A DNA stretch of 64,000 nucleotides from Ascarosepion bandense. Lineage: Eukaryota > Mollusca > Cephalopoda > Sepiida > Sepiidae. Below are positions 42,946 to 53,499 of the stretch, piece by piece. The first letter of the stretch is position 1, and each line of letters begins with the position of its first letter. The stretch covers positions 489,001 to 553,000 of the forward strand of contig JBBBDQ010001609.1 of the NCBI GenBank assembly GCA_037127315.1. The letters run 5' to 3'. The position numbers and the translations under genes are program-made. The notes under the pieces are model-generated. The model was not told where the DNA came from. It saw only the letters and a list, made by a program, of their open reading frames with translations, and did no database searches.

Positions 42946-44278
42946 CTGTTGCAAATTTGAATTTGAAGCTTAATGCTCTTAATTGCGTGATAGATAGTTT
43001 CGTACTAGATCAATTGCAAATAAAATCAGGGTTGCTTTTACTATGAATATAAATAATTATAATTTCTAGATATCGGAAGCAAGTCAAAACCGATCACAAT
43101 GTTATGTTCTACTTTATAAGAAAACATAAATTTATTATTATTTAATAAAAGTTACAGTGAAAAACACAAAATCAATCTTTTGTTTTTGTTATATATAAAT
43201 GTTACTCTTTTAATCGCGTTGCTCTGGGTTACAGAGGAACAGACGGCGAGAACCTCTGTCTCGACTTCTAATAGCCTCTGACATTTTGTTTAGACGCTTT
43301 TTCATAGAAAATCTCACGGGAAAAAGCTTGCTTCCATATTTAAACTACAACCTGAGTCACCGGAAATTCAAAAGTATTCAAATTTTCAGCAGTTAGAGAT
43401 GGGTCGTCCGTTAAGACCTTTTGAATAATCTATTCGGGTGTTTTTTATTTCCTTATTGTCAGTAATTTCGCTATTCTTGATTGTACAATGAATTATCTAT
43501 TAAACGACTTTAAAAATGTTTGAATATCCTCAATCCCAAAGCTGTAAATGTGTTTTTTATTTTATTTTCCTTTTTCTTTTCTTTTCGTTTTTATGTCGTT
43601 GTTTTTTTTTTTTTTTTTTTTTTTGGTCGGTAGGGATAGTTATTTATTAGTACGTCAAAAGAAAATGGCGAAAGAAACAAAACTGTTTCTTGTCATCTCT
43701 AGAAATAATTATTTATAGAAATTATGTCGAACGATTTTGTTGTTGTTCTTTCTTTTTTTTGGGGGGGGGGTCACTCTTCGAGATCATCATCTTTTTAAGC
43801 AGAAAAACCAAATGACCCTGAAGAGTGAAGACATTACAATGATGCCTTCATGAAACTTCGAAGTCACATTGACACATAACACTGCTTTGCTTAGTGACAT
43901 TCTTCTCTACATCAATTCTATCCTTAGCTTGATATCGAGCACTTTATGAATAAAAACCCTCCTTGCCTAAAAGTGACGTTGTGTAAGTATTTGTTTGTTT
44001 GATAGATTCGACTTAGCGTCTGCACTTTGCGGTCTAGCTCGACGAGAGTTTCGCTCAGATGTAGATCAAACTTTTAGAACGCTAACGACACCTTATTCTT
44101 CCAAAAGCCAAAATTAGGGGTAGAAAAATATATATCACACCACAAAGTCAGGGATCAGTTTATGTATTGATTATAATATAGAATCTCTCACCCCATTTTT
44201 TATTATCAATATGTATATATGTTGCCCCTCCCTCTCCCCCTCCCATCCTAATTCAATAGAGGCATTCTACATTGTTAT
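42946..44278. other. no recognised gene or repeat
   Basis: A poly-T stretch (43600-43624) and a G run (43761-43770) stand out; otherwise I recognise nothing. Confidence 0.4.
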
Positions 44279-44399
44279 CTATATCTATAAAAGTGACGGG
44301 GAGGTGGACGTTGTGTAAGTATTTGCTATGTAAATTTATCATATGTTTTATTCTTATTATTCCTTAAACTACCCGAGTGAAACCGGGCTAAACTATATA
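44279..44399 (+). mobile_element. short Helitron-like remnant
   Basis: Starts TCTATATCTATAAAAGTGAC and ends with the hairpin CCCG-agtgaaac-CGGG followed by CTAAACTA, the expected 3' end of a Helitron. It is only about 120 bp, and a MITE is inserted at its very end, at 44400. Confidence 0.5.
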
Positions 44400-44682
44400 C
44401 ACTCCCGATCAAAAATTTAAGACCACTTACAAATCTTTAAAAAAAAAATTTTTTTTTACGGATAGATTTTAAACTCCACCCATTTAAGGTTCCCAATATT
44501 ACAATCTAAAAGGTTATGGAAACAAAAAGCTACATTCCAAACATTTTATTCAGAAATTTACATTTTTATAAAATGAGGCTTTTAGATTGGTAACCTTAAG
44601 TGGAAGGAGTTTAAAATCTATCCGTAAAAAAAAATTTCTTTTTAAAGATTTTTAAGTGGTCTTAAATTTTTGATCGGGAGTG
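44400..44682. mobile_element. Tc1/mariner-type MITE with long inverted repeats
   Basis: TA at 44398-44399 and 44683-44684 flank 283 bp whose termini CACTCCCGATCAAAAATTTA and its reverse complement extend inward as arms of about 100 bp (they also share ACGGATAGATTTTAAACTCC). The TA duplication and sequence type point to Tc1/mariner. No coding sequence is present. Confidence 0.88.
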
Positions 44683-44690
44683 TATTTATA

Positions 44691-44819
44691 TAGTCATCCG
44701 CAGACAGATCTGTTTCACTGTATCACAGCTCATCAGTACGGTTAGACATCCGATTGCTTTTAACCCAGGATTGAAACCCAATCAAATTGGCGTCAGTCGG
44801 CGATTCTATCTCTGAGATC

Positions 44820-44861
<42 letters not shown>

Positions 44862-44948
44862 TACTGAATGAACGATGCGTAAATAGCGGTGAGTAGCTAC
44901 TATTTTTAAAGTCTACCATTTCTCCATAGTGCTCAATCGGCAAGCGAG

Positions 44949-44952
<4 letters not shown>
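44691..44952 (-). mobile_element. hammerhead-SINE copy, near-intact ribozyme
   Basis: Minus strand from 44952: body (TTGCCGATTGAGCACTATGG, CATCGTTCATTCAGTAAT), then a (TA)n run where the leader should be, tRNA-like head (AGAGATAGAATCGCCGACTG; box B GGTTTCAATCCTGG) and the ribozyme at 44749-44692. It lies 6 bp from the end of the MITE at 44400-44684. Confidence 0.85.
44692..44749 (-). ncRNA. type I hammerhead ribozyme
   Basis: CTGATGA at 44736-44730, stem II GCTG-TGATA-CAGT (closing G-U pair), GAAAC, stem III ACAGATCTGT, GTC cleavage triplet. Stem I is CCGTA with TGCGG plus outer GTC with GAC. All core bases are present; the closing wobble of stem II may reduce the rate. Confidence 0.8.
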
Positions 44953-44994
<42 letters not shown>

Positions 44995-45000
44995 GAGATC

Positions 45001-45035
<35 letters not shown>

Positions 45036-45041
45036 GAGATC

Positions 45042-45072
<31 letters not shown>
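44945..45072. repeat. (TA)n tracts separated by AAGCGAGATC units
   Basis: AAGCGAGATC followed by (TA)n occurs three times (44944, 44990 and 45033), so the spacer between the two inverted hammerhead-SINE copies has itself expanded in steps of about 40-46 bp. Confidence 0.9.
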
Positions 45073-45076
<4 letters not shown>

Positions 45077-45350
45077 TTGCCGATTGAGCACTATGGAGAA
45101 ATGGTAGACTTTAAAAGAAAGTAGCTACTCACCGCTATTTACGCATCGTTCATTCAGTAATTAATTTGAACACTCTCGGCTACTGGCGTATGTTTACATT
45201 GTATACATAACACGCTAAAATCTGCCTCCCTCCAACCGAGTGCCCATATTTTAAAGGTAGAATCGCCGACCGATAACAATTCGGTCGGGTTTCAATCCTG
45301 GCTAGAAGCAATAGGATGTTTTACTGATGAGCTGTGATAGAGCGAAACAG
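45064..45350 (+). mobile_element. hammerhead-SINE copy, inverted relative to its neighbour
   Basis: Plus-strand body, leader (AACACGCTAAAATCTGCCTC), damaged head (box A eroded, box B GGTTTCAATCCTGG kept) and ribozyme region with CTGATGA at 45324-45330 and GAAACAG. The 3' strand of stem I is lost and stem II has a mismatch, so it is probably inactive. With the copy at 44691-44952 it forms a large inverted repeat. Confidence 0.82.
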
Positions 45351-45609
45351 GACTGTATATATTCTTGCCTCTATAGCTCGAATTTCATGCACTATGCAAT
45401 CATCAATGAATAATATTAATTGATCGTTCTTAAATCTTAACTTTTAATTTTGGTTCTCGCGTTCTTTAATGTCGTAATAAATAATAAATCTGGGTACCAG
45501 TTCTTAAATTTCTTAAATCTATAATTTAATTTATTTCATGCCAAAACTTAAACATGAAATTAGAAAGAAAAAGTTACAAAAAAATTAAGAAAAATTTTAG
45601 GGTCAAAAA

Positions 45610-45612
<3 letters not shown>

Positions 45613-45662
<50 letters not shown>
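45613..45662. repeat. (TA)n microsatellite
   Basis: Pure TA run. Confidence 0.97.
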
Positions 45663-45665
<3 letters not shown>

Positions 45666-45825
45666 GTGTGTTATGTGCATGCATAGATTATTTCTTAAAA
45701 TCTCTTAAAAATGACTTGTTTACGTTTCGTCTACAGAACTGAAGTCAGCAGATCCAGATTCATCGAAGTGCTGACAAGAACTGTGCATTTCTTAAATAGG
45801 TAATTGAAACCTTGCTTTATTAATG

Positions 45826-45915
45826 TTGCCTCCGTAGCCGAGTTGGTAACTGCACGTTTCGACTATGGAAACAGTTTCTCTGATGGAGAGTTAGGATAAA
45901 AGTTTGATTCTGTCG
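45826..45915 (+). other. tRNA-like sequence (pseudogene or SINE head)
   Basis: GTAGCCGAGTTGGTAACTGC is a good A box/D arm of the serine/leucine type and AAGTTTGATTCTG is a weakened box B. A functional tRNA is unlikely because the arms do not close. Confidence 0.4.
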
Positions 45916-45949
45916 TTCTTTAGTATGAATTTTTAACTCTAGATTGGTT

Positions 45950-46415
45950 TGGTTTTTATTACAGTATTTACATTATTCGGAATATTTTCGTCATCTATGT
46001 TGCGATTTATACGACGTTTCAGCCGTTGTACGCTCCGGCCTTCTTCAGATGCTAGGAATTTTGAACTGAACCATTTATTACAATCACTGGGGTATATGAA
46101 ATTCCATTCCTTGCGTAGTAATGTCTCGACTGGAAGTCATAAGTTATCTCCCTCTAACCCAGAAAGTTACTTGTTCACCACTGCTGTAGCCTAGTATTGA
46201 ACTTACTACTCTTTGGGTCAAGTCCCAGGAACTAACCAACGTCTATATTTACTTGAGTTTATATACCCCGGTGACTATATAAAGGGTTCGAAATTCCTAG
46301 CACCTGAAGAAGGCTGGCGCGTACAACGGCCGAAACGTCGTACAAATGGCAGCATAGATGAGGACAATAGTCCGAAAATTGTAAATACTGTAAATACTAC
46401 CTCATCTGGTTTTTA
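45950..46415. mobile_element. head-to-head pair of PLE terminal regions with hammerhead-like motifs
   Basis: A minus-strand copy at 45950-46095 and a plus-strand copy at 46275-46415, of the same family as 32795-33145. The plus copy is well preserved: CCTGAAGA (46306), stem arms GGC...GCC around GCGTACAAC, GAAACGTC and then GTACAAATGGC. The inverted pair arrangement recurs here with about 180 bp between the copies. Confidence 0.7.
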
Positions 46416-47289
46416 TTACTTTCATTGTTTAAGAAAATTAATAAAAAAATACCGTCTTAGCAACTCAAATATGTGCCTACTCCACAAAAAAATAAAGCTT
46501 ATAGGAAAATATTGTCAGATGCAAAAATATATATGTATGTATATATATATATATATATAAGTATTTGTGCGTGTGTGTGCGTATGTGAGTAAATACATAT
46601 TTGTAAATATATTTGCTTGTGTGTAAATATGCATATGTAAGCGCACACGCGTATGTGTGCGCATGCGTGCAGATTGCAATTTACACGTATTTCCTGCTTG
46701 TTTATTGTTCAATGCTGCATTACAGTTTACTCGGTCGCTTTGCCTACCGCATTTCTTTCTTCTTTTTTTTTTCTTTCTTTCTTTCTTTTGCTATTTCCTT
46801 GTTAAAGAATTTCCTGCTGAAGATTAAGAAGCACTTGAATCCCGGAGAGAAGCCCATATTTTGAGATGTCTTCCTCACTAAACACACACGCACACACACA
46901 CGAATGCATATAAGAAAGCATTCAATTTTTACTGTCAGTTGGGCCAAAACATTTTTAAAAGAAATTAAAAAAAAAACAATTTAAAACACGAAAAAAGTAA
47001 AAAAAATTAAACCGAATTCTCGCCAGCTAGCCAATGATTTGGTATATTGTATAATAATAAAGCACATTAAACGAAATAATTCTAGAGAAAGCTTTTGAAA
47101 ATTCCCTAGAAATTAAATGCTGAAAATAAAGAATCCAAATTTTAAAAAATTCAATTTTATCATAAAACCATTTTTATTTTAAGAGAATAAATACAAATGT
47201 GTTCCTTATTTTTTTTTTTTTTCATAAAAATATGACAGAAATAGTTAGATACATTTTGTAGCGTTATGTAGATTTTTTAAAAATTTCAC
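46416..47289. other. no recognised gene
   Basis: Short (TA)n and TG-rich runs near 46525-46670, otherwise AT-rich sequence. Confidence 0.4.
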
Positions 47290-47350
47290 GAAGAAAAACA
47301 ATAAAAACCACAATGGCGTAAGGGGTTACTAAGTGTGAGAGAATATGAGA
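47290..47350 (-). mobile_element. LINE-A' 3' UTR scrap
   Basis: Homologous to 41048-41125, including AACAATAAAAACCAC and GAGAATATGAGAATAATA, but with a single ACATTATTAAA unit instead of the minisatellite. Confidence 0.55.
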
Positions 47351-47354
47351 ATAA

Positions 47355-47751
47355 TACAACATTATTAAAGCGACAGAACGTTTCAGTGTACCAATAGATA
47401 ACCTGATAGAGATGCTGACTTTCTGTACACAAAGCTCTTCGGAATGAGATCAGATATATATCAGCGTGATGAAGGTTTAACAATGGACTCGCGATTTACC
47501 GGACAATACGTCAATTTCAAATCCCACCTTCCATACAGTGAAAAGAAAGGGATCGTTCGCTGCTTACAACATCGAGCAAATGTCATAAGTGTCGACCCAG
47601 AGATACATGAACAAGTATAAGCAGTACTCTACAGCATAGCAACTATCCGGGGTACATGACAGCAGCTCCAACAAACTTGGATAAAAGGGTGCATGAGGAT
47701 AACAACACTCAGAAAACAGCCTCGGCCTGTCTACCCGTCGTGAAGGGATTT
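47355..47751 (+). pseudogene. PLE-3 reverse transcriptase part, split by a LINE-A
   Basis: Plus-strand pieces: DNLIEMLTFCTQSS, RSDIYQRDEGLTM (a PLE RT block), then after an internal deletion FTGQYVNFKSHLPYSEKKGI and RCLQHRANVISVDPEIHEQV, the RT thumb region of PLEs. It ends in LPVVKGI-like sequence exactly where a LINE-A is inserted. Confidence 0.72.
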
Positions 47752-48535
47752 TGTTTTATAATTATATCACCCCAAGAAAGGCATTTTACTGCCACTGTTG
47801 TGCAGGGGGTCACATAGAAGGAAAGTTACGAGAAAGAGTGACAGGTTATAGGGGGTGTCAGGAAGTAGGTAAGAGAAGGATGAGAATACTGATGATAGTG
47901 GAGTAGACGGAGAAAGGAGATGAGAGAGAGAGGATTCGAGTTAGTGAGATAAAAGATGACTATTGACTTTACATTTAGATTCTTGGAGATTGTAGCTGTT
48001 GGGGAAGCAAGTAAACGGAAGGGAATTACACAGACGGGAAGTGCGAGAAAAGAATCTGATGGAGTAGAATTTGCGTTTACATTTTATTGAGTTCACAGTA
48101 AAAGGGTGGGACCTAGTTGCTAATCTTGCGGCTCGAGTAAAATCATATTCATAGGGGCAAAGTGAGCCAAGTTCATCGGAGCAGAAGCCGTTAAAGTATT
48201 TCTTTAGAGACACAAAGAAGCCACATTCCACCGGTGAGAAAGTGACTATCTGAGCTGCCAAGTTGGGATCGATCACATTACAGATTCTCCGTTGGATTTT
48301 GTCAAGGCTCCCTAGGTGGATAGCAGAAGCACCCGACCAGATATGGCAGCAGTATTCATGGCACGGGCGGATGGTAGATTTATATATGTACAAGATTGTT
48401 TTCAGACGGAAACAAATCTGGCCCTACACAGAGAACCGACTTTCATAGTAGCGGATTTAGCTATAGATTCTATATAGTCATTCCACATGAGGTCTGTTGT
48501 GAGAGTTAACCCGAGGAGGTGCAGTGTTTTGCTTA
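47752..48535 (-). pseudogene. LINE-A 3' fragment inserted in PLE-3
   Basis: Minus-strand frames: LHLLGLTLTTDLMWNDYIES (48530-48440), YKSTIRPCHEYCCHIWSGAS then LDKIQRRICNVIDPNLAAQI (48393-48250), TRAARLATRSHPFTVNSIKC and SRLCNSLPFTCFPNSYNLQE (48110-47970), then the 3' UTR with ATCACCCCAAGAAAGG at 47766. It separates two parts of one PLE. Confidence 0.9.
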
Positions 48536-48985
48536 TCGGAAAAATACAATAGATCTGTGGCAAATATAACATCAGTACGACTTTCAAAAATGATTCAACA
48601 CTTCATAGACATCTCTTCTGAGTAAGACCTCTCATAGAGAAAAACATGATTATGTAAAGTGTGTACAACATCCCATGCAGCTGTGGTAAGAAATAATAAA
48701 CTGGTCACCCCTTAAAATATTGTTGTAAGAACACTGTAAAGTCGTAACACGAGAATAAATAGGAAAATAAGGTTTAGCTGACCATATATGGAGGAAAAGG
48801 GGAAGAGCACAACCCCCGGAGGGATGAAGTTGAAATAATAGACTGAGATCACCACTGAAGAATACGAAAACCTAAGGAATCAGTGCATATATTAGGCTAC
48901 CAAAATCTTCTAAGTTGGCAAAGCATATGAATGAATACAATATGAGGACTAGTAATACAGATTACTGGAAAAAAAAAAACAATAA
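48536..48985 (+). pseudogene. PLE-3 linker and GIY-YIG endonuclease remnant
   Basis: Continues the PLE across the LINE-A: GKIQ*ICGKYNI-type sequence, TFKNDSTLHRHLF, then MCVYNIPCSCGK-like sequence where the GIY-YIG core begins, ADHIWRKRGRAQ, DEVEIID and a terminal ESVHILGYQNLLS-like segment. Several stops and frameshifts show it is dead. Confidence 0.72.
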
Positions 48986-49294
48986 CAAACAACAAAATTG
49001 GGTAAATTTTGGTTTTAGGTTCCGAAGGCTTTTATCCCTTCAAATTTTTCCAAAATAGCCTTATTTCCGTGTATATGCTGAACTCCAATAAACAATTAGA
49101 TATTGAAGAAACCAACTTTTTTTATGTTAACGACCAGAAAAAATCGAACTTTTCGCTCTTTTTGTCACCCAGTGATAGCTCATAACAGTCGTGATTTCGA
49201 TACTTTGCTACAGCAAAGGTGACCAAAATGTTGATACTGGGACATATGAAAGAGGTATAGCTCGTGGAACTAGAACCGTTTACCTAGCTTACTG
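48986..49294. other. no recognised feature
   Basis: Nothing supported. Confidence 0.4.
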
Positions 49295-49425
49295 AAAAAA
49301 GTGTTCAGTTCGAAATTTCATTCACCTGAAGAACGACCGAAACATTGTGAATATGGCAGGAAATATGAGAACAACAATGCAAATAGTGTAAATAATTACA
49401 ATACCTCATCTCAGAAATATAGACA
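49295..49425 (+). mobile_element. PLE terminal-region fragment, decayed hammerhead motif
   Basis: GTTCGAAATTTCATTCACCT, then a shortened CTGAAGAACGACCGAAACATTG and ACCTCATCTCAGAAATATAG. The stem II hairpin has been shortened to a few bases compared with 46306-46342. Confidence 0.55.
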
Positions 49426-49499
49426 AATGTTAAAAGAAAACAGTTTCATTTTGAGGACGCGACAATTAATAAGCCATTTCTTGCCTCTTTTAACAAAAG

Positions 49500-49935
49500 A
49501 ATGTTGGTCATTCTTTTAAAATCAGTTGCCAATTTGAACTTATCGAAATGATCAAACTTACAATTAAGACATTAGTAATTAGTTGTGTCATCAGCATAGA
49601 TACTGAGTTGAAAACTAATGGCATCGGGAAGGTCGTTAATGAAAATTTAGGTGCAAATGGGGCACCTGCATTAATGCAAAAAGATATAGAAGCGTGGCCG
49701 TTCAAGACAACTATCATCGATTGAATAAGAAAGGCTGAATCGGATAAAAAATTCGCGTAGAAATATACCATTTCAACTTGTGAAGAAGACCACTATGCCA
49801 AACCCTGTCACATGCCTTCAAGATATTCAACAACATTCTAAAACTTGATATATTAACTGTTAATACATCAACAGTTGATCTAGATAATCCAAAGCCATAG
49901 CGCTTACCTGAAAGAAGATAGAGTGATTTGACCTG
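49500..49935 (-). pseudogene. LINE-A-type reverse transcriptase fragment
   Basis: Minus strand: KRYGFGLSRSTVDVLTV, LKACDRVWHSGLLHKLKWY (block A) and MIVVLNGHASISFCINAGAP, then a damaged catalytic block. It is internal RT sequence without the C-terminus, so it is not a simple 5'-truncated copy. Confidence 0.8.
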
Positions 49936-49944
49936 CTTAATCTT

Positions 49945-50190
49945 CCTGACTGCTGAAGTTCCTGGGACATGCAATGAGAAAAGAGGGCTTGGAGAACCTG
50001 ATACTAACAGGCCAGATAGAGGGAAAAAGAGACAGAGGAAAGCATTTGAAGAACCTAATCAGGTGAGTGACGGAACGAAGATTGCATGGTGTAACAGGAG
50101 AAGGCGTGCTCAGAGCTACAAGGGATAGGGAAACGTGGAAAGCCATGATCGCCTACGTCCTGAAGGGACAGGGCACATAGAAGAAGAAGA
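49945..50190 (+). pseudogene. LINE-B C-terminal end
   Basis: LKFLGHAMRKEGLENLILTG, QIEGKRDRGK, and in the next frame TRDRETWKAMIAYVLKGQGT followed by a stop: the conserved C-terminus of this RTE-like family. Confidence 0.82.
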
Positions 50191-50924
50191 ATCAATTCAG
50201 ATTTTATTACAGCCTCTCGTGTTTTGCCAAACAGAGTTTGCCTGAGTTCTTAGATTTGAAATACAGAAGAGGATTTCCAAGAAGCAGAAAAGCAAGAAGC
50301 AGCAAACCATTTTTTGTAGACTAGAGAAAATGACCTGCTAAATGTTCTTAGGAACTGGCATTTCTTAAGGACTGTTGCAGAATACGACAAAGTCCATATG
50401 CTGAAACGGAGAGAGAAAATCAGGAGTGATAGATGTATTATTTTTTTATTTTTATTTGCCTATATTTTCTTTTCTTTTTTCTCTTTTTTTATGTTTTCAT
50501 TTCGGAACAAATTGATTGTAGTCGCGTGCAAATTTTCATCACCATCATTTCTTCTGTTGATGCAAAAGAAAGAAAGGAGAAACACATTTCTTTTGCACAA
50601 TATATAAATGTTTACTGAAAAAAAACTGTTCAGCTCAGTTGCTTCCACAAAGTTATTTATCAATGAAGGTGAAGAGGCCGAAAAAGAAACATGGGATCAG
50701 TAAGCGCCCAAAGGCAAAATAAATGCTTTCACTTGAATCGGGAACCTCCCTGCATTGATATATTTTACTGCTTTCTTTGCTTTATTTCTATATAAATATC
50801 TATGCCGACCGGTGGAGTGGGGGAATCGGTTAGTTATACCCCACAGGCGTCGTAGATTTGTAAATAAAAGATACTTGCTACAAAGATAATTCAATGTTAG
50901 TGCTCTGGAGTGAAGGTATTCTTT
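50191..50924. other. no recognised feature
   Basis: AT-rich sequence with poly-T and CTTTT runs near 50440-50500. Confidence 0.4.
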
Positions 50925-50968
<44 letters not shown>

Positions 50969-50977
50969 GTGTGTATG

Positions 50978-51017
<40 letters not shown>
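50925..51017. repeat. (TA)n microsatellites
   Basis: Two TA runs separated by TGTTGTGTGTGTATGAAA, closely matching 55799-55895. Confidence 0.95.
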
Positions 51018-51054
51018 GCAATTTTTATATATATTATATTATTTATATATTATA

Positions 51055-51140
51055 TATGCACGGTACCTATTTCAAAGCGCTCAATAACAGTGACAGAGCT
51101 AACATATTTAGTTGATGTGGGTTTGTGATCCTGGGTTTTG
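51055..51140 (+). repeat. repeat Q copy fused to a hammerhead-SINE
   Basis: TGCACGGTACCTATTTCAAA, GCGCTCAATAACAGTGACAG and GGGTTTGTGATCCTGGGTTT match 55955-56040. The sequence then switches to the hammerhead-SINE body at AACAGTAGCTACTCC. Confidence 0.7.
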
Positions 51141-51391
51141 TAAACAGTAGCTACTCCGGCATTTCCGCACCGCTCATTCGATAATGAATTGGAGCACATT
51201 AGCTATTGGGCGTGTTTATACGCGCTAAAAAGACTGCCTTCTTCTACCGGACGCTCGTGGCCTAGGGGTAGAATCGCCGACTGATGCCGATTCGGTCGGA
51301 TTTAAATCCTGGGTCAGAAAGCGACCGGAGTCTAAGCCGTACTGATGAGCTGTAATACCGCGAAACAGATCTGTTTGCGGATGACTATAGT
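51138..51391 (+). mobile_element. hammerhead-SINE copy with near-intact ribozyme
   Basis: Partial body, leader (TACGCGCTAAAAAGACTGCC), tRNA-like head (GTGGCCTAGGGGTAGAATCG; box B GATTTAAATCCTGGG) and ribozyme at 51329-51386, followed by (TA)n. Confidence 0.83.
51329..51386 (+). ncRNA. type I hammerhead ribozyme
   Basis: CTGATGA at 51342-51348, stem II GCTG-TAATA-CCGC with one mismatch, GAAAC, stem III ACAGATCTGT and cleavage triplet GTT. Stem I pairs CCGTA with TGCGG and outer AGTC with GACT, with one extra G in the internal loop. The core is intact; the stem II mismatch may reduce activity. Confidence 0.72.
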
Positions 51392-51409
51392 ATATATATA
51401 TATATATAT

Positions 51410-52148
51410 AGTTTATCGAGGCAGCAAATAATTTTCTAAACATATACTGTTAAATATAAGAGACAATGAATATCTATTATGTTTAATCATGAGCCGTTCT
51501 AAACATCGTATTTTGGCTTTAATTTCAGTTGAAAATAAAGACAAAAATTCTCCAAAATTTGGATAATTTTTTATTAATTTGCTTCTAAGCTTTCGGCTCA
51601 CATGAGCCATATTCAGAGAGGTTATTTAGACGGTAATACAATAACATCCACCATCACCGACGATTTTATTTTGTGTTGACATAAAACTCCGCTAGGCAAC
51701 GGCAATAGTTACCAAAAATAACAAACGCAGTTCTCAAATTTGCAATGCGGTTCTATGACGTCACACCGCGTGATAGCTTGAAATGACAACAAAACCATGT
51801 ATTCAAATGCAATGTAATGTGTTATGTCCGGATAAAAAGGTGATTTTATTAAGTGTTGGTTGTTTAGATTTGATGTATATGGCCTCCAATATCTGAAGGT
51901 TCCTCTTACTGTGTGTATGAGTAAGGATCACCGTATTGTTGACCAAAATCTGTCTGATATTACCTACATGTTTATGTTTTTCAGAGAAATGTCGTTTAAT
52001 TGTACTCTGATCAGAAAGATGACATGTAAGTGTACGGGAGAGCGTGGTTGTAGTAAAACCAAAATATTTACTGGGTTTTTATTAGTATCAGAGATGCAAT
52101 CTCTGAATGGGTATGTATATTGGTACACTATATTGGTTTTTTGTAGAG
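51410..52148 (-). pseudogene. PLE-1 copy, inverted, 5' truncated
   Basis: The minus strand carries the GIY-YIG region (52130-51850; compare 21560-21895), then a terminal region with CTGAATATGGCTCATGTGAG (decayed hammerhead motif, about 51625-51600) and finally the start of a following unit (ENKDKN..., 51545-51410), the same order as 20990-22290. The protein-coding part has stops. Confidence 0.82.
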
Positions 52149-52254
52149 AATTATTTTATTTTCAACTGAAATTAAAGCCAAAATACGACGTTTAGAACGG
52201 CTCATGATTAAACATAATAGATATTCATTGTCTCTTATATTTAATATTAATATA
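52149..52254 (+). pseudogene. inverted PLE-1 5' piece abutting the PLE-1 copy
   Basis: TTATTTTCAACTGAAATTAA to ATTCATTGTCTCTTATATTT repeats, in the opposite orientation, the segment at 51545-51410. It is joined directly to the truncated 5' end of the inverted PLE-1, so the copy is bracketed by inverted repeats. Confidence 0.82.
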
Positions 52255-52481
52255 GTGGGGCAGTAGATTGAGAGAGAAAGAAAGACATTTCTCTCGAGAT
52301 TAACTAAACATCGACTATGACAAAAAAGCTATGCAAAGGACCGTGATTATAAGAATATAATTAAGAGGCTGTAAATGAAGATCGAACTCGCTAAACAAAT
52401 ATCAGCGAGATTAATTTGTTATTTATCCTACTGCGACAGGCGCTTGTACTTGTATTTATTTCATATGCAGATAATCGCTAT

Positions 52482-52800
52482 GCCTGCGTGACCGAGTGGT
52501 TAAAGCGTTATTATTTTGACCATGAAACTCTGGTTCGAATCTCACCATAGTCGATTTCTTTGGTAATATTGTCCTTGGGTGAAGATTCCAGTGTTGTACA
52601 GCACCGTTGGGAGGTGACTGAAAACAATACCACAGGTTGACCGAAGCCTTGTGAGATGGAACCGTTTGTGTTATCGCGATGGCTCAAGTGTACTCGCCTT
52701 GTTTACCTGCCGATCACGCCAGATTATGCGTTTCTCCCAGAAACTCTAAGAAAGGTCTGCTTATTACAATTGCATCTATGAACCAAAGGTTAGCTCTATT
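52482..52800 (+). mobile_element. tRNA-derived SINE-like sequence (serine/leucine type head)
   Basis: GTGACCGAGTGGTTAAAGCG (A box) and CTCTGGTTCGAATCTCACC (box B) lie 52488-52547 with tRNA-like spacing, followed by about 250 bp of moderately GC-rich sequence. No second copy is in the window, so whether it is a SINE or a tRNA pseudogene with unrelated flank is open. Confidence 0.55.
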
Positions 52801-53023
52801 GGTGTTGAAGAAACTTAAAACTATCAGAGTATTCGTCTGCTGCAAAAATTAACTAGTAACCCTAGTGGACTTCCAGAGATTGAAATATGCAGAGTAGATA
52901 ATCTTTGGCAAAAAGACGCTTTTAAGGATCATTTTGTTTTCAAGTAATTATCGTCTAAGTTTAGCTTGGTTTGACACAAGGTCAACTTATGATGTGGGAC
53001 TATTGCGTTCATCTTGTTGGAGT

Positions 53024-53286
53024 TTTTGGGTACCCTGCTATACTAGTGAGCCAGTCATGAGCTGACTCATTTGATAGTTCACCAATAGAAGGGTTAACCT
53101 ATCAGAAGGCTCAAAATATTCAATGCAACGTGTGTAAAGGCGACCATATTTTCCCGAGTATTGGCAATATAGTCCGATTCAGTAGAGAGTCTGACTCGTG
53201 AGTGTTGATCTTTGACGTTATTTCCTTGAACAGATTACGTACTGCGCTGTATTCTATATTCATAAACTATGGTGGACATGGTTAAC
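53024..53286 (-). repeat. interspersed repeat R, second copy
   Basis: Reverse-complement match to 4637-4880, including GAATATTTTGAGCCTTCTGA and the inverted CCAAT boxes. Confidence 0.85.
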
Positions 53287-53499
53287 ACATCTTTCAAATG
53301 CAGGCTTTGAAAATCGGCATTAGTCTGCATGATTTCAAAACCGACATTCAAAAATTTACTTTTTTCTTAGATTCAGTGGTAACAGTTGGAATTACCCAAC
53401 TACCTCATCCAACAAACCGGTTCTAATATGTAAATATGGACGTTGGGATGTTGCTATTCAGGTTCTTTGCCTACCAATGCTTTTTATATGAGCCTTTTA

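Noticed and set aside
52482..52555. Functional serine or leucine tRNA gene
   Set aside because: The boxes fit, but no closed acceptor stem or pol III terminator is placed correctly and the sequence runs into SINE-like body.
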